DNA of 64,000 nucleotides from Segniliparus sp051660745 (GTDB taxonomy: Bacteria > Actinomycetota > Actinomycetes > Mycobacteriales > Mycobacteriaceae): assembly GCF_051660745.1 (NCBI RefSeq), contig NZ_JBOFQF010000003.1:124001-188000 (forward strand), read 5' to 3'. Shown here piece after piece: positions 32,261 to 41,238 of this stretch. Both the position numbers and the translations under genes were made by a program. The notes under the pieces are model-generated. The model saw only the letters and a program-made list of their open reading frames with translations, was not told where the DNA came from and made no database searches. The first letter of the stretch is position 1. The number at the start of each line of letters is the position of its first letter.

Positions 32261-33810
32261 CGAGCGATGAGCGGCGTGGGATTCGCCGAGCGCTGGTGAG
32301 CGTGTCGGACAAACGCGGGCTGGCCGAGTTCGCGGCAGGCTTGGCCCAGCGCGGGGTGGCTTTGGTGGCGACCGGCTCCACCGCCAATCTCATCGAAGAG
32401 TCCGGTGTCGCGGTGCAGCGGGTGGAAGAGCTCACCGGGTTCCCCGAGGTCCTCGACGGGCGGGTCAAGACCCTGCACCCGAAGGTGCACGCAGGCGTGC
32501 TCGCCGACACCCGGCTCGAGTCGCATGTGCGGCAGTTGGCGGAGCTCGGGATCGAGCCGTTCGACTTGGTCGTGGTGAACCTGTACCCGTTCTCGGCGAC
32601 GGTGGCCTCCGGCGCCGGGTTCGAGGAGTGCGTGGAGCAGATCGACATCGGCGGCCCCTCGATGGTGCGGGCCGCCGCGAAGAACCACGCCAGCGTGGCC
32701 ATTGTGGTCGACCCGGACCTGTACCAGGAGACATTGGCCGAGGTCGACGAAGGCGGCTTCACCGCGCAGCGCCGCCGCGAGCTCGCGGCCAAGGCTTTCC
32801 GGCACACGGCCGAATACGACTCCGCGATCGCCAACTGGTTCTCGGCGCAAGAGTCGGGCGACGAGCCGCCTGCGTGGGCGAGCCTGACGCTGCGCCGGGC
32901 AGACGTGCTGCGGTACGGGGAGAACCCGCACCAGCGCGCCGCGCTGTATGTCAACGCGACCGCGCGCGTCGGGCTGGCGCAGGCGGAGCAGCTGCACGGC
33001 AAGCAAATGAGCTACAACAACTACACCGACGCCGAAGCCGCGTTGCGCGCGGCGGGGGAGCACGAGGGCCCGGCCGTCGCGATCATCAAACACGCGAACC
33101 CGTGCGGGATCGCGGTGGGCGAGACTGTCGCCGAGGCGCACCGCAAAGCGCACGCCTGCGACCCGGTGAGCGCGTTCGGCGGTGTGATCGCGGTCAACCG
33201 CGAAGTGGACGAGGCGCTCGCGGCCCAGATCGCCGAGGTGTTCACAGAAGTGGTGGCCGCGCCGGGCTTCACCGAGGCGGCGAAGGAAATCCTGTCCCGC
33301 AAGCCGAGCATCCGGCTCATCGTCGTCCCCGAAGCCCCCAAGCCGGGCTGGCAGCTCAGGCCGATCCCCGGAGGCGCGCTCCTGCAGGAGTTCGACGCGC
33401 TCAAAGCGCCGGGCGACGCCACGTCGGCGTGGCGGCTCGCGACGGGCGCCCCAGCCGATCCGGAGACCCTCGCGGACCTGCAGTTCGCGTGGCGCGCCTG
33501 CCGTTCGGTGAAGTCCAACGCGATCGTCCTCGCCAACGGGCTCGCCACGGTCGGGGTCGGCATGGGCCAGGTGAACCGGGTGGACTCGGCTCGGCTCGCG
33601 GTGGCGCGGGCGGGGGACCGGGCGCGGGGGTCGGTCGGAGCCTCGGACGCTTTCTTCCCCTTCCCGGACGGGCTCGAAGTCCTCGCGGAGGCCGGGGTCA
33701 AGGCGATTGTCGCCCCAGGCGGCTCGGTGCGCGACGGCGAGGTCGCCGAGGCCGCGGAGCGGGCTGGCGTGACGCTGTACCTCACCGAGGTCCGGCACTT
33801 CTCGCACTGA
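32257..33810 (+). CDS. purH: AICAR formyltransferase/IMP cyclohydrolase
   Basis: Bifunctional enzyme for the last two steps of IMP synthesis, 517 residues (normal about 520). The N-terminal MGS-like cyclohydrolase domain (1-190) begins RRALVSVSDKRGLAEFA and has KTLHPKVHAGVL. The C-terminal transformylase domain has the RYGENPHQRAALY signature, QLHGKQMSYNNYTDAEAA, HANPCGIA (His and Lys of the folate site), and FPFPDGLE...GGSVRDGEV at the end. The TTG start at 32257 is supported by AAGGAG about 9 bases upstream and by the 4-base overlap with purN; the nearby ATG is in another frame. Confidence 0.96.
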   Translation: MTSDERRGIRRALVSVSDKRGLAEFAAGLAQRGVALVATGSTANLIEESGVAVQRVEELTGFPEVLDGRVKTLHPKVHAGVLADTRLESHVRQLAELGIEPFDLVVVNLYPFSATVASGAGFEECVEQIDIGGPSMVRAAAKNHASVAIVVDPDLYQETLAEVDEGGFTAQRRRELAAKAFRHTAEYDSAIANWFSAQESGDEPPAWASLTLRRADVLRYGENPHQRAALYVNATARVGLAQAEQLHGKQMSYNNYTDAEAALRAAGEHEGPAVAIIKHANPCGIAVGETVAEAHRKAHACDPVSAFGGVIAVNREVDEALAAQIAEVFTEVVAAPGFTEAAKEILSRKPSIRLIVVPEAPKPGWQLRPIPGGALLQEFDALKAPGDATSAWRLATGAPADPETLADLQFAWRACRSVKSNAIVLANGLATVGVGMGQVNRVDSARLAVARAGDRARGSVGASDAFFPFPDGLEVLAEAGVKAIVAPGGSVRDGEVAEAAERAGVTLYLTEVRHFSH

Positions 33811-33926
33811 TCCCGGCGATATCGGCGGTGTGAGGAAGGCTGCGGGAGACGCAGCGGTTAGGCTAGGAGCCGTCGGCCCCTGACGAGCAGGGCTGTCGCA
33901 GCGACTTGAAGAAGGAGAGGCCGCCC

Positions 33927-35210
33927 ATGGCGAGCATTGAGGACGTTCACGCGCGGGAGATCCTTGACTCTCGGGGCAACCCGACGGTCGAGGTCGAAGT
34001 CCTGCTCGAAGACGGCAGCGCGGGACGCGCGGCAGTCCCGTCCGGAGCGTCCACCGGCGAGCACGAGGCAGTGGAGCTTCGCGACGGCGGCTCGCGCTAC
34101 GGCGGCAAGGGCGTGGAGAAAGCCGTCGAAGCGGTGATCCGCGAGCTCGGCCCGGCAGTCCTGGGCTTCGAGGCGGAGGACCAGCGCCTGGTCGACCAGG
34201 CGCTCATCGACGCGGACGGCACCCCGGCGAAGTCCCGGCTTGGCGCGAACGCAGTGCTCGGGGTCTCTCTCGCGGTGGCGAAAGCGGCGGCGAACTCCGT
34301 CGGACTGCCGTTGTACCGCTACCTCGGCGGGCCGACCGCGCACGTCCTCCCGGTGCCGCTGCTCAACATCTTGAACGGCGGCGCGCACGCCGACACCGGC
34401 GTGGACGTGCAGGAGTTCATGATCGCCCCGATCGGCGCCCCGAACTTCAAAGACGCGCTGCGCTGGGGCACCGAGGTGTACCACGCGCTGAAGGCGGAGC
34501 TGAAGAAGCGCGGCCTCGCGACCGGCCTCGGCGACGAGGGCGGGTTCGCGCCCCAGGTGGCGGGCACGCGCGAGGCGCTCGACCTGATCGACGCCGCTAT
34601 CGGCTCGACCGGCCTCAAGCTCGGCACGGATGTGGCGCTCGCGCTGGACGTCGCCGCGACGGAGTTCTTCGTCAAGGGCGAGGGCTACAAGTTCGAGGGC
34701 AAAGTCCGCCAGGCGGACGAGCTCGGCGAATTCTACGAGAGCCTGCTCGCGGACTACCCGCTCGTGTCCATCGAAGACCCCCTCGCCGAGGACGACTGGG
34801 ACGGCTGGGTCGCGCTGACCGAGCGGATCGGCTCGAAGGTGCAGCTCGTCGGCGACGACCTGTTCGTCACGAACCCCGAGCGGCTCGAAGAGGGCATCAT
34901 CAAGGGCGCGGCCAACGCGCTGTTGGTGAAGGTGAACCAGATCGGCTCGCTCACCGAGACCTTCGACGCGGTCACCCTTGCGCAGACCAGCGGGTACAAG
35001 ACCATGATGAGCCACCGTTCCGGCGAGACCGAGGACACCACCATCGCGGACCTCGCCGTCGCGACCTCGGCAGGCCAGATCAAGACCGGCGCCCCGGCGC
35101 GCAGCGAGCGTGTCGCCAAGTACAACCAGCTCCTCCGTATCGAGGAGGGCCTCGGCGACGCGGCCCGGTACGCGGGCGAGCTCGCCTTCCCCCGGTTCGA
35201 GAAGGCCTGA
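33927..35210 (+). CDS. eno: Enolase
   Basis: 2-phosphoglycerate <-> phosphoenolpyruvate in glycolysis; cytosolic, 427 residues. Conserved features are SGASTGEHEA, NGGAHADTGVDVQEFMI, GDEGGFAP, the magnesium-ligand region ALDVAATEF...SIEDPLAEDDW...GDDLFVTN, LLVKVNQIGSLTET with the catalytic lysine, and the MMSHRSGETEDTTIADLAVA signature. ATG 33927 follows GAAGGAGAGG; an in-frame TTG upstream is not used. A TAGGCT hexamer at 33859-33864 may be its -10. Followed after 13 bases by the FtsB-like gene; the order eno-ftsB-DUF501-ppx is that of Rv1023-Rv1026. Confidence 0.97.
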   Translation: MASIEDVHAREILDSRGNPTVEVEVLLEDGSAGRAAVPSGASTGEHEAVELRDGGSRYGGKGVEKAVEAVIRELGPAVLGFEAEDQRLVDQALIDADGTPAKSRLGANAVLGVSLAVAKAAANSVGLPLYRYLGGPTAHVLPVPLLNILNGGAHADTGVDVQEFMIAPIGAPNFKDALRWGTEVYHALKAELKKRGLATGLGDEGGFAPQVAGTREALDLIDAAIGSTGLKLGTDVALALDVAATEFFVKGEGYKFEGKVRQADELGEFYESLLADYPLVSIEDPLAEDDWDGWVALTERIGSKVQLVGDDLFVTNPERLEEGIIKGAANALLVKVNQIGSLTETFDAVTLAQTSGYKTMMSHRSGETEDTTIADLAVATSAGQIKTGAPARSERVAKYNQLLRIEEGLGDAARYAGELAFPRFEKA

Positions 35211-35223
35211 GAGAAGAGGCCGC

Positions 35224-35598
35224 ATGTTCCAAGCGATGTTCGCCCGCCGGGCGGTTGTGCTCGCGCTGGTGGTCTGCGGACTGGCATTGACCCTGGCCGG
35301 GCCGCTGCGGGTGTATCTCACCCAGCAGCACGAGATGGCCCAGCTGGCGGCGCAGGAGAAGCAGAAGCAGACGGCCATCGACTCGTTGCGGTACCAGCGC
35401 GCTCGTCGCGACTCCAACGCGAACGAGGTCATCGAGGCCAGGGGCATGGGCTACGTCTTCCCCGGGGAGACTCCGGTCCAGGTGATGCTCCCGTCGCACG
35501 GCGAACAGCAGTCCGCGCCTTCGGCCCCGGAGCGCCAAAAAGAAGGCCCCTGGTACGGACAGGTGTGGAACAGTATCGCCGTCCCTGCGGCGCCGTGA
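35224..35598 (+). CDS. FtsB/DivIC-family septum formation initiator
   Basis: Bitopic divisome protein, 124 residues, counterpart of Rv1024. Short cytoplasmic N-terminus, one membrane helix (about 8-28, AVVLALVVCGLALTLAGPL), a coiled coil (about 30-65, QQHEMAQLAAQEKQKQ), then the family mark ARGMGYVFPGE and a Pro/Ser-rich end. It should bridge FtsL and FtsQ at the septum. Lies 13 bases after eno, and its stop overlaps the GTG of DUF501 (GTGA). Confidence 0.88.
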   Translation: MFQAMFARRAVVLALVVCGLALTLAGPLRVYLTQQHEMAQLAAQEKQKQTAIDSLRYQRARRDSNANEVIEARGMGYVFPGETPVQVMLPSHGEQQSAPSAPERQKEGPWYGQVWNSIAVPAAP

Positions 35599-36161
35599 CG
35601 GTTTCCGACGACGACCTCTCTGCCATCGCGGAGCAGCTCGGACGTGTGCCGCGCGGGGTGCTGGAGGTGGCTTTCCGATGCCCGGACGGCAGCCCCGGAG
35701 TCGTGCTCACCAGTCCGCGCCTGCCGGACGGCACCCCGTTCCCGACGCTGTACTACTTGACCGATCCGAGGCTGACCGCGGCGGCGGGCCGGATGGAGTC
35801 GGTCGGCACGATGGCGGTCCTTGCCAAGGCGTTGGCCGAGGACTCCGAACTGGCGGCCGGGTACCGCCGCGCCCACGAGGCGTTTCTCGCCAAGCGCGAC
35901 GAGGCCGCCGAAATCGCGGGCGTGGCGAATTTGGAAGGCGACTTCAGCGCGGGCGGTATGCCGGACCGGGTGAAGTGCCTGCACGCCCTGATCGCCCAGT
36001 CGCTGGCGGAAGGGCCGGGGCTCAATCCCATCGGCGACGTGGCTGTTGCGCTCGGCCGCCATTTGGCAGGGGAGCGCGAGAAAGGCTCGTGGCCGAGCGG
36101 ATGGCCGCAGCTTGCGGATTGGCCGGGGCTGGCGGAGCAGTTGGTGGCCGTGAATGCCTGA
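35595..36161 (+). CDS. DUF501 protein (Rv1025-like)
   Basis: 188 residues. The family is always found between the ftsB-like gene and ppx in actinobacteria, but no activity has been shown. Seen here: the core CPDGSPGVVLTSPRLPDGTPFPTLYYLTDPRL with two-residue variations of the usual family text, and GMPDRVKCLHALIAQSLAEGPGLNPIGD with the conserved Arg-Val-Lys-Cys-Leu-His block. That block is likely a functional site. GTG 35595 overlaps the previous stop; the frame is open 10 codons further up but has no start signal. Overlaps ppx by 8 bases. Confidence 0.85.
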   Translation: MTVSDDDLSAIAEQLGRVPRGVLEVAFRCPDGSPGVVLTSPRLPDGTPFPTLYYLTDPRLTAAAGRMESVGTMAVLAKALAEDSELAAGYRRAHEAFLAKRDEAAEIAGVANLEGDFSAGGMPDRVKCLHALIAQSLAEGPGLNPIGDVAVALGRHLAGEREKGSWPSGWPQLADWPGLAEQLVAVNA

Positions 36162-37128
36162 GGCTCGGATCCTCGCAGCGGTGGACTGCGGGACGAACTC
36201 GCTTCGGCTTCTGATCGGCGAGGCCGGGAACGGCGGCGTTCGCGCCGTGCGCCGGGAGACTCGGATCGTGGGACTGGGCACAGGGGTGGACACGACCGGC
36301 CGTATCGCCCCAGAGCCGATGGCGCGCGCCATCGCGGTTTTGGAGGACTACGCCCAGCTCATGCGGGATGCTGGTGTCGTCGAGGCGGCGATGGTGGCGA
36401 CCTCGGCCTCCCGCGACGCCGTGAACGCCGAGGAGTTCCTTGGCCGAGCGCGGGACGTCCTCGGCGCTGCGGTCGCAGCGCCCGATGTCCGGGTGATCAG
36501 CGGGCAGGAGGAGGCCGCGCTGAGCTTCGCTGGCGCCACCGGCGGATTTTCGTCCGAAGCCTCGGCGGCCCCCGGCCCGTACGTTGTCGTGGACGTCGGC
36601 GGCGGCTCGACAGAGTTTGCGGTCGGCTCGGAGACCGGTGTGGACGCGACTGTGTCGCTGGACATGGGGTGTGTGCGGCTCACCGAGCGCTTCGTGCGCT
36701 CTGATCCGCCTGCGGCGGCCGAAATCGACCGCATACGGTCGTATGTCAAGAGTTTTCTCGAAGAGACCGAGATCGCAGGCTTGCCGGAGGCGCGCACAGC
36801 GGTCGCGGTGGCGGGCACCGCGCTCACTGTGGCGGCGGTCGCGCTGGGCCACACAGCTTTGGAGCCTGGCCCGCTCTCTCGGGAGCGAGTCCCGGTCTCG
36901 CAGCTTGTGACGACGGCGGGTCTGCTCAGCTCGATGACCCTGGCCGAGCGGACTGCGCTCGGGCCGATGGACGCGGGCCGCGCCCCGGTGATCCCGTGCG
37001 GCGCCTGGATACTCGCGGAAGTCGGCCTCTATCTGCAGGAGCGCGCGGGCGTCACAGAATTCCTGGTGCGAGAAGAGGACATCCTCGACGGAGTTTTGCT
37101 CCAGATTGCCGCAGGAACGGGCGGCTAA
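36154..37128 (+). CDS. ppx: Exopolyphosphatase / pppGpp phosphohydrolase family
   Basis: 324 residues, ASKHA-fold Ppx/GppA enzyme (Rv1026-like). Phosphate-1 loop AAVDCGTNSLRLLI at 6-19, the GQEEAALSF adenosine-type motif with the catalytic glutamate, phosphate-2 VVVDVGGGSTEFAV, and the GTALTVAA region. It lacks the C-terminal HD domain of long Ppx enzymes, as expected for the actinobacterial type. Removes terminal phosphate from polyP or pppGpp; in M. tuberculosis the Rv1026 type is reported as polyphosphatase. Start ATG overlaps the DUF501 end; a 20-bp palindrome terminator follows. Confidence 0.92.
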   Translation: MPEARILAAVDCGTNSLRLLIGEAGNGGVRAVRRETRIVGLGTGVDTTGRIAPEPMARAIAVLEDYAQLMRDAGVVEAAMVATSASRDAVNAEEFLGRARDVLGAAVAAPDVRVISGQEEAALSFAGATGGFSSEASAAPGPYVVVDVGGGSTEFAVGSETGVDATVSLDMGCVRLTERFVRSDPPAAAEIDRIRSYVKSFLEETEIAGLPEARTAVAVAGTALTVAAVALGHTALEPGPLSRERVPVSQLVTTAGLLSSMTLAERTALGPMDAGRAPVIPCGAWILAEVGLYLQERAGVTEFLVREEDILDGVLLQIAAGTGG

Positions 37129-37151
37129 GGGCACGAGCCGGGCACGGTGAA

Positions 37152-37194
37152 GAGAGCCTGGTGGGCATATGCGGCATATGCCCACCAGGCTCTC
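37152..37194. terminator. 20-bp perfect palindrome between convergent ppx and 37256 genes
   Basis: GAGAGCCTGGTGGGCATATG (37152-37171) is the exact complement of 37175-37194 with a CGG loop. It lies 24 bases after ppx and can stop transcription from both sides. Confidence 0.8.
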
Positions 37195-37200
37195 GGTCGT

Positions 37201-37242
37201 AGCTTTTCAGCGCTGCCGCCTTAGCTTTTCAGCGCTGCCGCC
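37201..37242 (+). repeat. Tandem 20-bp direct repeat next to the terminator
   Basis: AGCTTTTCAGCGCTGCCGCC occurs exactly at 37201-37220 and 37223-37242 (period 22), between the ppx terminator and the end of the secreted-protein gene. Confidence 0.85.
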
Positions 37243-37255
37243 CACAGGCTCTCCG

Positions 37256-37609
37256 CTAGCATCCCGCAATGAGTTCGCCGAAGAAGGCCCCCACCTTAGC
37301 GCCGACCTCGCCGCTGTTCAGCTCGTGTTGATGGGTGGTGCCAGAGATCACTCGCCTGTAATCCTCGCACGCCTTGGTGTGGTCGCCTTTCCGGTATTCC
37401 GCCAAAATAGCTGGAATTGATCCGCATTGGAGGCCGCAGAAGGTGTGCGGATCGTTCAACTTCGGCACCGGCATCGGCACGCCGCGCGGCTGGACCGGCT
37501 GCGGAGCCGGGGTCGGGGTCGACGGAGTCGCGTCAGACACGCTGACCCCGAACCCGACGACCGAAAAAATAGCTGCTGCCGCAACAGCGGACCATTGTGC
37601 TGTGATCAT
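37256..37609 (-). CDS. Small secreted cysteine protein
   Basis: 117 residues; not recognised. The start ATG at 37609 begins a Sec signal peptide (residues 1-30, AVAAAAIFSVVGFGVSVSDA); an open stretch upstream is not signal-like. The mature part has a Pro-rich linker (TPSTPTPAPQPVQP) and a compact domain with four cysteines: FCGLQCG, KACEDY and the last residue, AGC. The spacing suggests two disulfides. GAAG precedes the start by about 8 bases. No homologue is known to me; likely a secreted or surface small protein. Confidence 0.65.
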   Translation of the reverse strand: MITAQWSAVAAAAIFSVVGFGVSVSDATPSTPTPAPQPVQPRGVPMPVPKLNDPHTFCGLQCGSIPAILAEYRKGDHTKACEDYRRVISGTTHQHELNSGEVGAKVGAFFGELIAGC

Positions 37610-37842
37610 TTTGGCTTCTTCCCTTTTTCTCGAATGATGAGGGTGCAGCGTTCTTGCTGGGCTCGTGGTTCTGCCGAGCTCACCCGCGACGAGCATTCCT
37701 TGGGAGCAGTCCTGGCGGCAAGAGTTTTATACCGCCCTTATGGCTTGTTGAGCCCCGCCTACGCTTGCGGGGAAGCCGACAACGATGTTCACCGTCCCGC
37801 CGAACGCGCGGGACGCGGTGGAATGCGGAGCAGGACGGCTCT

Positions 37843-38652
37843 TTAGCCGCGTTTGCGGGTGAGGAAGAAATAGGTGAGCGTGCCGGCCGCGGCCGCAGTG
37901 ATGGAGCCCGCCGCCGAGATCAGCGCGGCACGGCCCTTCGGCAGCTGCTGCGCGGTGCGGGAAAGAATCCGGGCGCGGAGCGACACGGGGTTGGAGAAGG
38001 AGAGGACCGGCCAATCGCGCTTGCCTGCGGCCTTTCGCAACGCCCGGTCCGGGTTGACAGCGGTCGGGTTGCCGACGGCGGTCAACATCGGCAGATCGGT
38101 GATGGAGTCCGCGTAGGCGTAGCTGGTCGAGAGATCGAAGTCCTCCTGCTCGGCCAACGCCGCCATCGCCTCGACCTTGCCCTCGCCGAAGCAGTAGAAA
38201 TCCACCTCTCCGGTGTATTTGCCCTCTTGGACGGACATCTTCGTCGCCATGGCGTGGTCCGCGCCCAGCAGTTTCGCGATCGGCTCGACCACTTCCTGGC
38301 CGGAAGCGGAGACGATGACGACTCGGTGCCCCCGCGCTTTGTGCGCGGCGATGAGCTCGGTCGCCTCGGCGAACACCATGGGCTCGACGATGTCGCGCAA
38401 CGTCTCGGCGACCACGGCCTTCACCTCGGCGACGTCCCACCCCGCGCACATGTCCGCGAGATGCTTGCGGAGCCGGTCCATCTGCTGATGGTCGGCTCCG
38501 GAGAGCTGGAAGAGGAACTGCGCGTAGCTGCTCTTGAGGACCGCTCTTCGTCCGACGAGCCCCTGCTCGTAGAAGGGGCGGCCGAACGCGAGCGAACTCG
38601 ATTTCGCGATCAGTGTGCGGTCGAGGTCGAAGAAAGCCGCCGGTTGGGACAC
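37843..38652 (-). CDS. HAD-IB family phosphatase with C-terminal membrane helix (SerB-like)
   Basis: 269 residues. HAD motif I FFDLDRTLI (nucleophile Asp in the first position, acid Asp in the second), motif II VIVSASGQEV, motif III lysine in GEGKVEAM, and motif IV YADSITDLPML are complete, so the enzyme should be active. The cap type is that of subfamily IB, which includes phosphoserine phosphatase and lysophospholipid phosphatases. A helix near the C-terminus (AALISAAGSITAAAAGTLTYFFL) followed by RKRG suggests membrane anchoring and a lipid phosphate substrate; that part is inference. GTG start at 38652, 6 bases after TATTCT. Confidence 0.85.
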   Translation of the reverse strand: MSQPAAFFDLDRTLIAKSSSLAFGRPFYEQGLVGRRAVLKSSYAQFLFQLSGADHQQMDRLRKHLADMCAGWDVAEVKAVVAETLRDIVEPMVFAEATELIAAHKARGHRVVIVSASGQEVVEPIAKLLGADHAMATKMSVQEGKYTGEVDFYCFGEGKVEAMAALAEQEDFDLSTSYAYADSITDLPMLTAVGNPTAVNPDRALRKAAGKRDWPVLSFSNPVSLRARILSRTAQQLPKGRAALISAAGSITAAAAGTLTYFFLTRKRG

Positions 38653-38658
38653 GTCTTC

Positions 38659-38664
38659 AGAATA
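38659..38664 (-). promoter_or_regulatory. -10 TATTCT for the HAD-IB gene
   Basis: TATTCT on the minus strand ends 6 bases before the GTG at 38652 (leaderless type). Confidence 0.4.
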
Positions 38665-38719
38665 ACGTTCTCCGGAAGGCGCCGCACCTCCGCGTGATCA
38701 AAGCCCGATGAGCTGCTGA

Positions 38720-39877
38720 TCACCCTCTCGATCCGACAAAAGCCGTGGCCCCGGACGCTCTGTCCTGGCCGCCGCTCGGCCGCCGCCACAGGCCACGGGC
38801 CGTGAGGATCGGCAGCACGCCCTCGCCGAACCAATACGCCTCCTCGACGTGCGGATAGCCAGAGAGGATAAAGTGGTCGATCCCGAGCTCCGCGTATTCC
38901 GCGATGCGGTCGGCGACTTCCGCGTGCGAGCCGACGAGCGCGGTGCCCGCGCCGCCTCGGACCAAGCCGACCCCCGCCCACAGGTTCGGAGCGATCTCCA
39001 AGTTGTCGACGCTGCCGCCGTGCAGGGCGAGCATGCGCCGCTGGCCCTCGGACTCGCTTCGGGAGAGATTGCGCTGCACCCGCTCGACGTCGGCGGGGTC
39101 AACACCCGCGAGCAGCCGGGCGGCCTCGGCCCAGGCCTGCTCGCTCGTGTCCCGCGAGATGACGTGGATGCGCAGGCCGTAGGACAGCTCGCGGCCTTGA
39201 CCGGCCGCGAGCGAGCGGATCCAGTCGATTTTCTCGCGCACTGCGTCCAGCGGCTCGCCCCACGTGAGATAGGTGTCCGCGTGCGCCGCGGCGACCGCGC
39301 CCGCCTCGGGGGAGGAACCGCCGAAGAACACCGGCGGGACCGGGTCGGGCCTGCGGGCGAGGAGCGCTTCGGAGACGCGGATGTGCTTGCCGTCGAGGCT
39401 CACCGGCTCGTGGGAGGTCCAGAGCCTGCGCACCACGTCGAGGAATTCGGCGCAGCGCTCGTAGCGCTCGGCTTTCGGCAGGAAGTCGCCGTAGGCCTGC
39501 TGCTCGTGCGCCTCGCCCCCGGTGACGACGTTGAGCAGGAGCCGCCCCTCGGAGTGCCACTGGTAGGTGGCGGCCATCTGCGCGGCGAGGGTCGGGCTGA
39601 TCAGGCCGGGGCGGAATGCGACGAGGAACTTGAGCGTTTCAGTCGACTCGACCAGCAGCGCCGTGGTGAGCCACGCGTCCTCGCACCACGCGCCGGTCGG
39701 CGTGAGCACCGCTTCGAAGCCGTTCTCCTCCGCTGCCAGGCTGATCTGCTTGAGATAGCGCAGGGTCGCGGGGCGGTCGCCGGACATGTGGGTGCCGTGG
39801 CCGCCCGCGATGAGGCCGCGAGAATCGCCGTAGGTGGGGAGGAACCAATGGAAGGAGAGCGGGGCGCGGGAAGTCAC
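38720..39877 (-). CDS. FMNH2-dependent alkanesulfonate monooxygenase-like (SsuD)
   Basis: Luciferase-like monooxygenase of 385 residues. SsuD marks are FHWFLPTYGDSR at the N-terminus, HMSGDRPATLRYLKQI, TPTGAWCEDAW with the active-site cysteine, FRPGLISPTLAAQMAAT, NVVTGGEAHEQQAYGDFL and YERCAEFLDVVRRLW, and the C-terminal VGSHAEVADRIAEY. It would cleave alkanesulfonates to aldehyde and sulfite for sulfur supply, given an FMN reductase. No ssuABC transporter or reductase is nearby, so the substrate is uncertain. GTG start 6 bases after TAGCCT on the minus strand. Confidence 0.88.
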   Translation of the reverse strand: MTSRAPLSFHWFLPTYGDSRGLIAGGHGTHMSGDRPATLRYLKQISLAAEENGFEAVLTPTGAWCEDAWLTTALLVESTETLKFLVAFRPGLISPTLAAQMAATYQWHSEGRLLLNVVTGGEAHEQQAYGDFLPKAERYERCAEFLDVVRRLWTSHEPVSLDGKHIRVSEALLARRPDPVPPVFFGGSSPEAGAVAAAHADTYLTWGEPLDAVREKIDWIRSLAAGQGRELSYGLRIHVISRDTSEQAWAEAARLLAGVDPADVERVQRNLSRSESEGQRRMLALHGGSVDNLEIAPNLWAGVGLVRGGAGTALVGSHAEVADRIAEYAELGIDHFILSGYPHVEEAYWFGEGVLPILTARGLWRRPSGGQDRASGATAFVGSRG

Positions 39878-39883
39878 CCGGGC

Positions 39884-39889
39884 AGGCTA
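39884..39889 (-). promoter_or_regulatory. -10 TAGCCT for the SsuD-like gene
   Basis: TAGCCT on the minus strand ends 6 bases before the GTG at 39877. The rest of 39890-40137 holds no gene; the phoH promoter is probably there (TAGACT near 40057). Confidence 0.4.
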
Positions 39890-40137
39890 GACGAATTCCG
39901 GCTCGCTGATCGAGACGTGCCCGAACGCGGAAACGAGGAGCTGCTGCTTCGCTTTTGCTCTCGATGATTCTGCGTTCCCGGCGATCTTGCGTCATCGCCC
40001 CTGTCCTGGGCGTTGCCGAGGGGGAAGCCACTGGCTAATCCATGGCCCAGACGGTAGACTTGCAGTACACCTCGACACTGTGACCAGGAGACCACGATCC
40101 ACAAGACGAAAGACGACCTCAGCAGCGGAGCAGCCCT

Positions 40138-41238
40138 GTGAGCAGGGATCACCGCGAAGCCCACCGGGAGGCGGCGACCGCTCGCCCCGTATTGGCCGCC
40201 ATACCGAGCGGCACGGGCGAAACCAGGCCAGTCCGCCGCAGGATCAACGTCGATCCGAAGACCATGCTGGTCTTGCTCGGGTCGATGGACGCGAACCTCC
40301 GGGCCCTCGAGCAGATTCTGCCGGTCGATTTCCACGCCCGGGGCGACGTGCTCTCGTTGACCGGCGCGCCCGCCGACGTGGCCCGCGCGGAGAACGTGGT
40401 CGGCGAGCTTGTGGAGCTCGCCGAACGGGGCGGCGCGCTCACCCCCGATGCGGTCCGCCAGGTCGCGCGCATCGAGACCGTGACCGACGAGTCGCCCGCC
40501 CAAGTCCTCGGCCACGGCGTCTTCTCCCGCAGCGGCAAGACGATCCGGCCAAAGACGCTCGGCCAGAAGCAGTATGTCGCCGCCATCGACGCGCACACCA
40601 TCGTGTTCGGCTCCGGGCCCGCGGGCACGGGGAAGACCTACTTGGCCATGGCCAAGGCGGTGCAGGCGCTGGAGTCCAAGCAGGTGCGGCGCATCGTCCT
40701 GACCCGTCCTGTGGTGGAGGCTGGCGAGCACCTCGGCTTCCTGCCGGGGACGCTGCACCAGAAGATCGACCCGTACCTGCGGCCCCTCTACGACGCGCTG
40801 CGGGAGATGATGGCGCCCGAGACCGCCGCGAAGCTTCTTGAGACCGAGGTCATCGAGGTGCTTCCGCTCGCGTACATGCGCGGTCGCACTCTCAACGACA
40901 GCTTCATCGTCCTCGACGAGGCCCAGAACACGACCGCGGAGCAGATGAAGATGTTCCTCACCAGGCTCGGGTTCGGCTCGAAGATGGTGATCACAGGCGA
41001 CCTCTCCCAAGGCGACCTGCCGCACGGCAGGCGCAGCGGGCTCGCGCAGGCGACCAGCCTTTTGCGCGAGGTCGACGACATCGCGATCGTGAACCTGACG
41101 AACGCCGACGTGGTGCGCCACCGGTTGGTCGCGCAGATCGTCGAGGCGTACGAGCGGGCGGAGACAGAAGCCGAGTCGCAGCGGACCCAGACGCGCGCCC
41201 AGACGAAAGAGACACGGACGAAGGGGACGCGCGGATGA
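40138..41238 (+). CDS. phoH: PhoH-family ATPase
   Basis: 366 residues (PhoH1/Rv2368c type). An N-terminal KH-like/PhoH-specific region (about 35-120) precedes the ATPase core: Walker A GPAGTGKT at 160-167, TRPVVEAGEHLGFLPG, Walker B FIVLDEAQNTT and sensor ITGDLSQGDLP. Thought to act with YbeY in RNA processing; the coupling here is direct, since its stop overlaps the ybeY start (ATGA). The GTG at 40138 matches the reading start; the C-tail is a Gln/Thr/Lys-rich extension (TQTRAQTKETRTKG). First gene of the phoH-ybeY-corC-era operon. Confidence 0.94.
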   Translation: MSRDHREAHREAATARPVLAAIPSGTGETRPVRRRINVDPKTMLVLLGSMDANLRALEQILPVDFHARGDVLSLTGAPADVARAENVVGELVELAERGGALTPDAVRQVARIETVTDESPAQVLGHGVFSRSGKTIRPKTLGQKQYVAAIDAHTIVFGSGPAGTGKTYLAMAKAVQALESKQVRRIVLTRPVVEAGEHLGFLPGTLHQKIDPYLRPLYDALREMMAPETAAKLLETEVIEVLPLAYMRGRTLNDSFIVLDEAQNTTAEQMKMFLTRLGFGSKMVITGDLSQGDLPHGRRSGLAQATSLLREVDDIAIVNLTNADVVRHRLVAQIVEAYERAETEAESQRTQTRAQTKETRTKGTRG

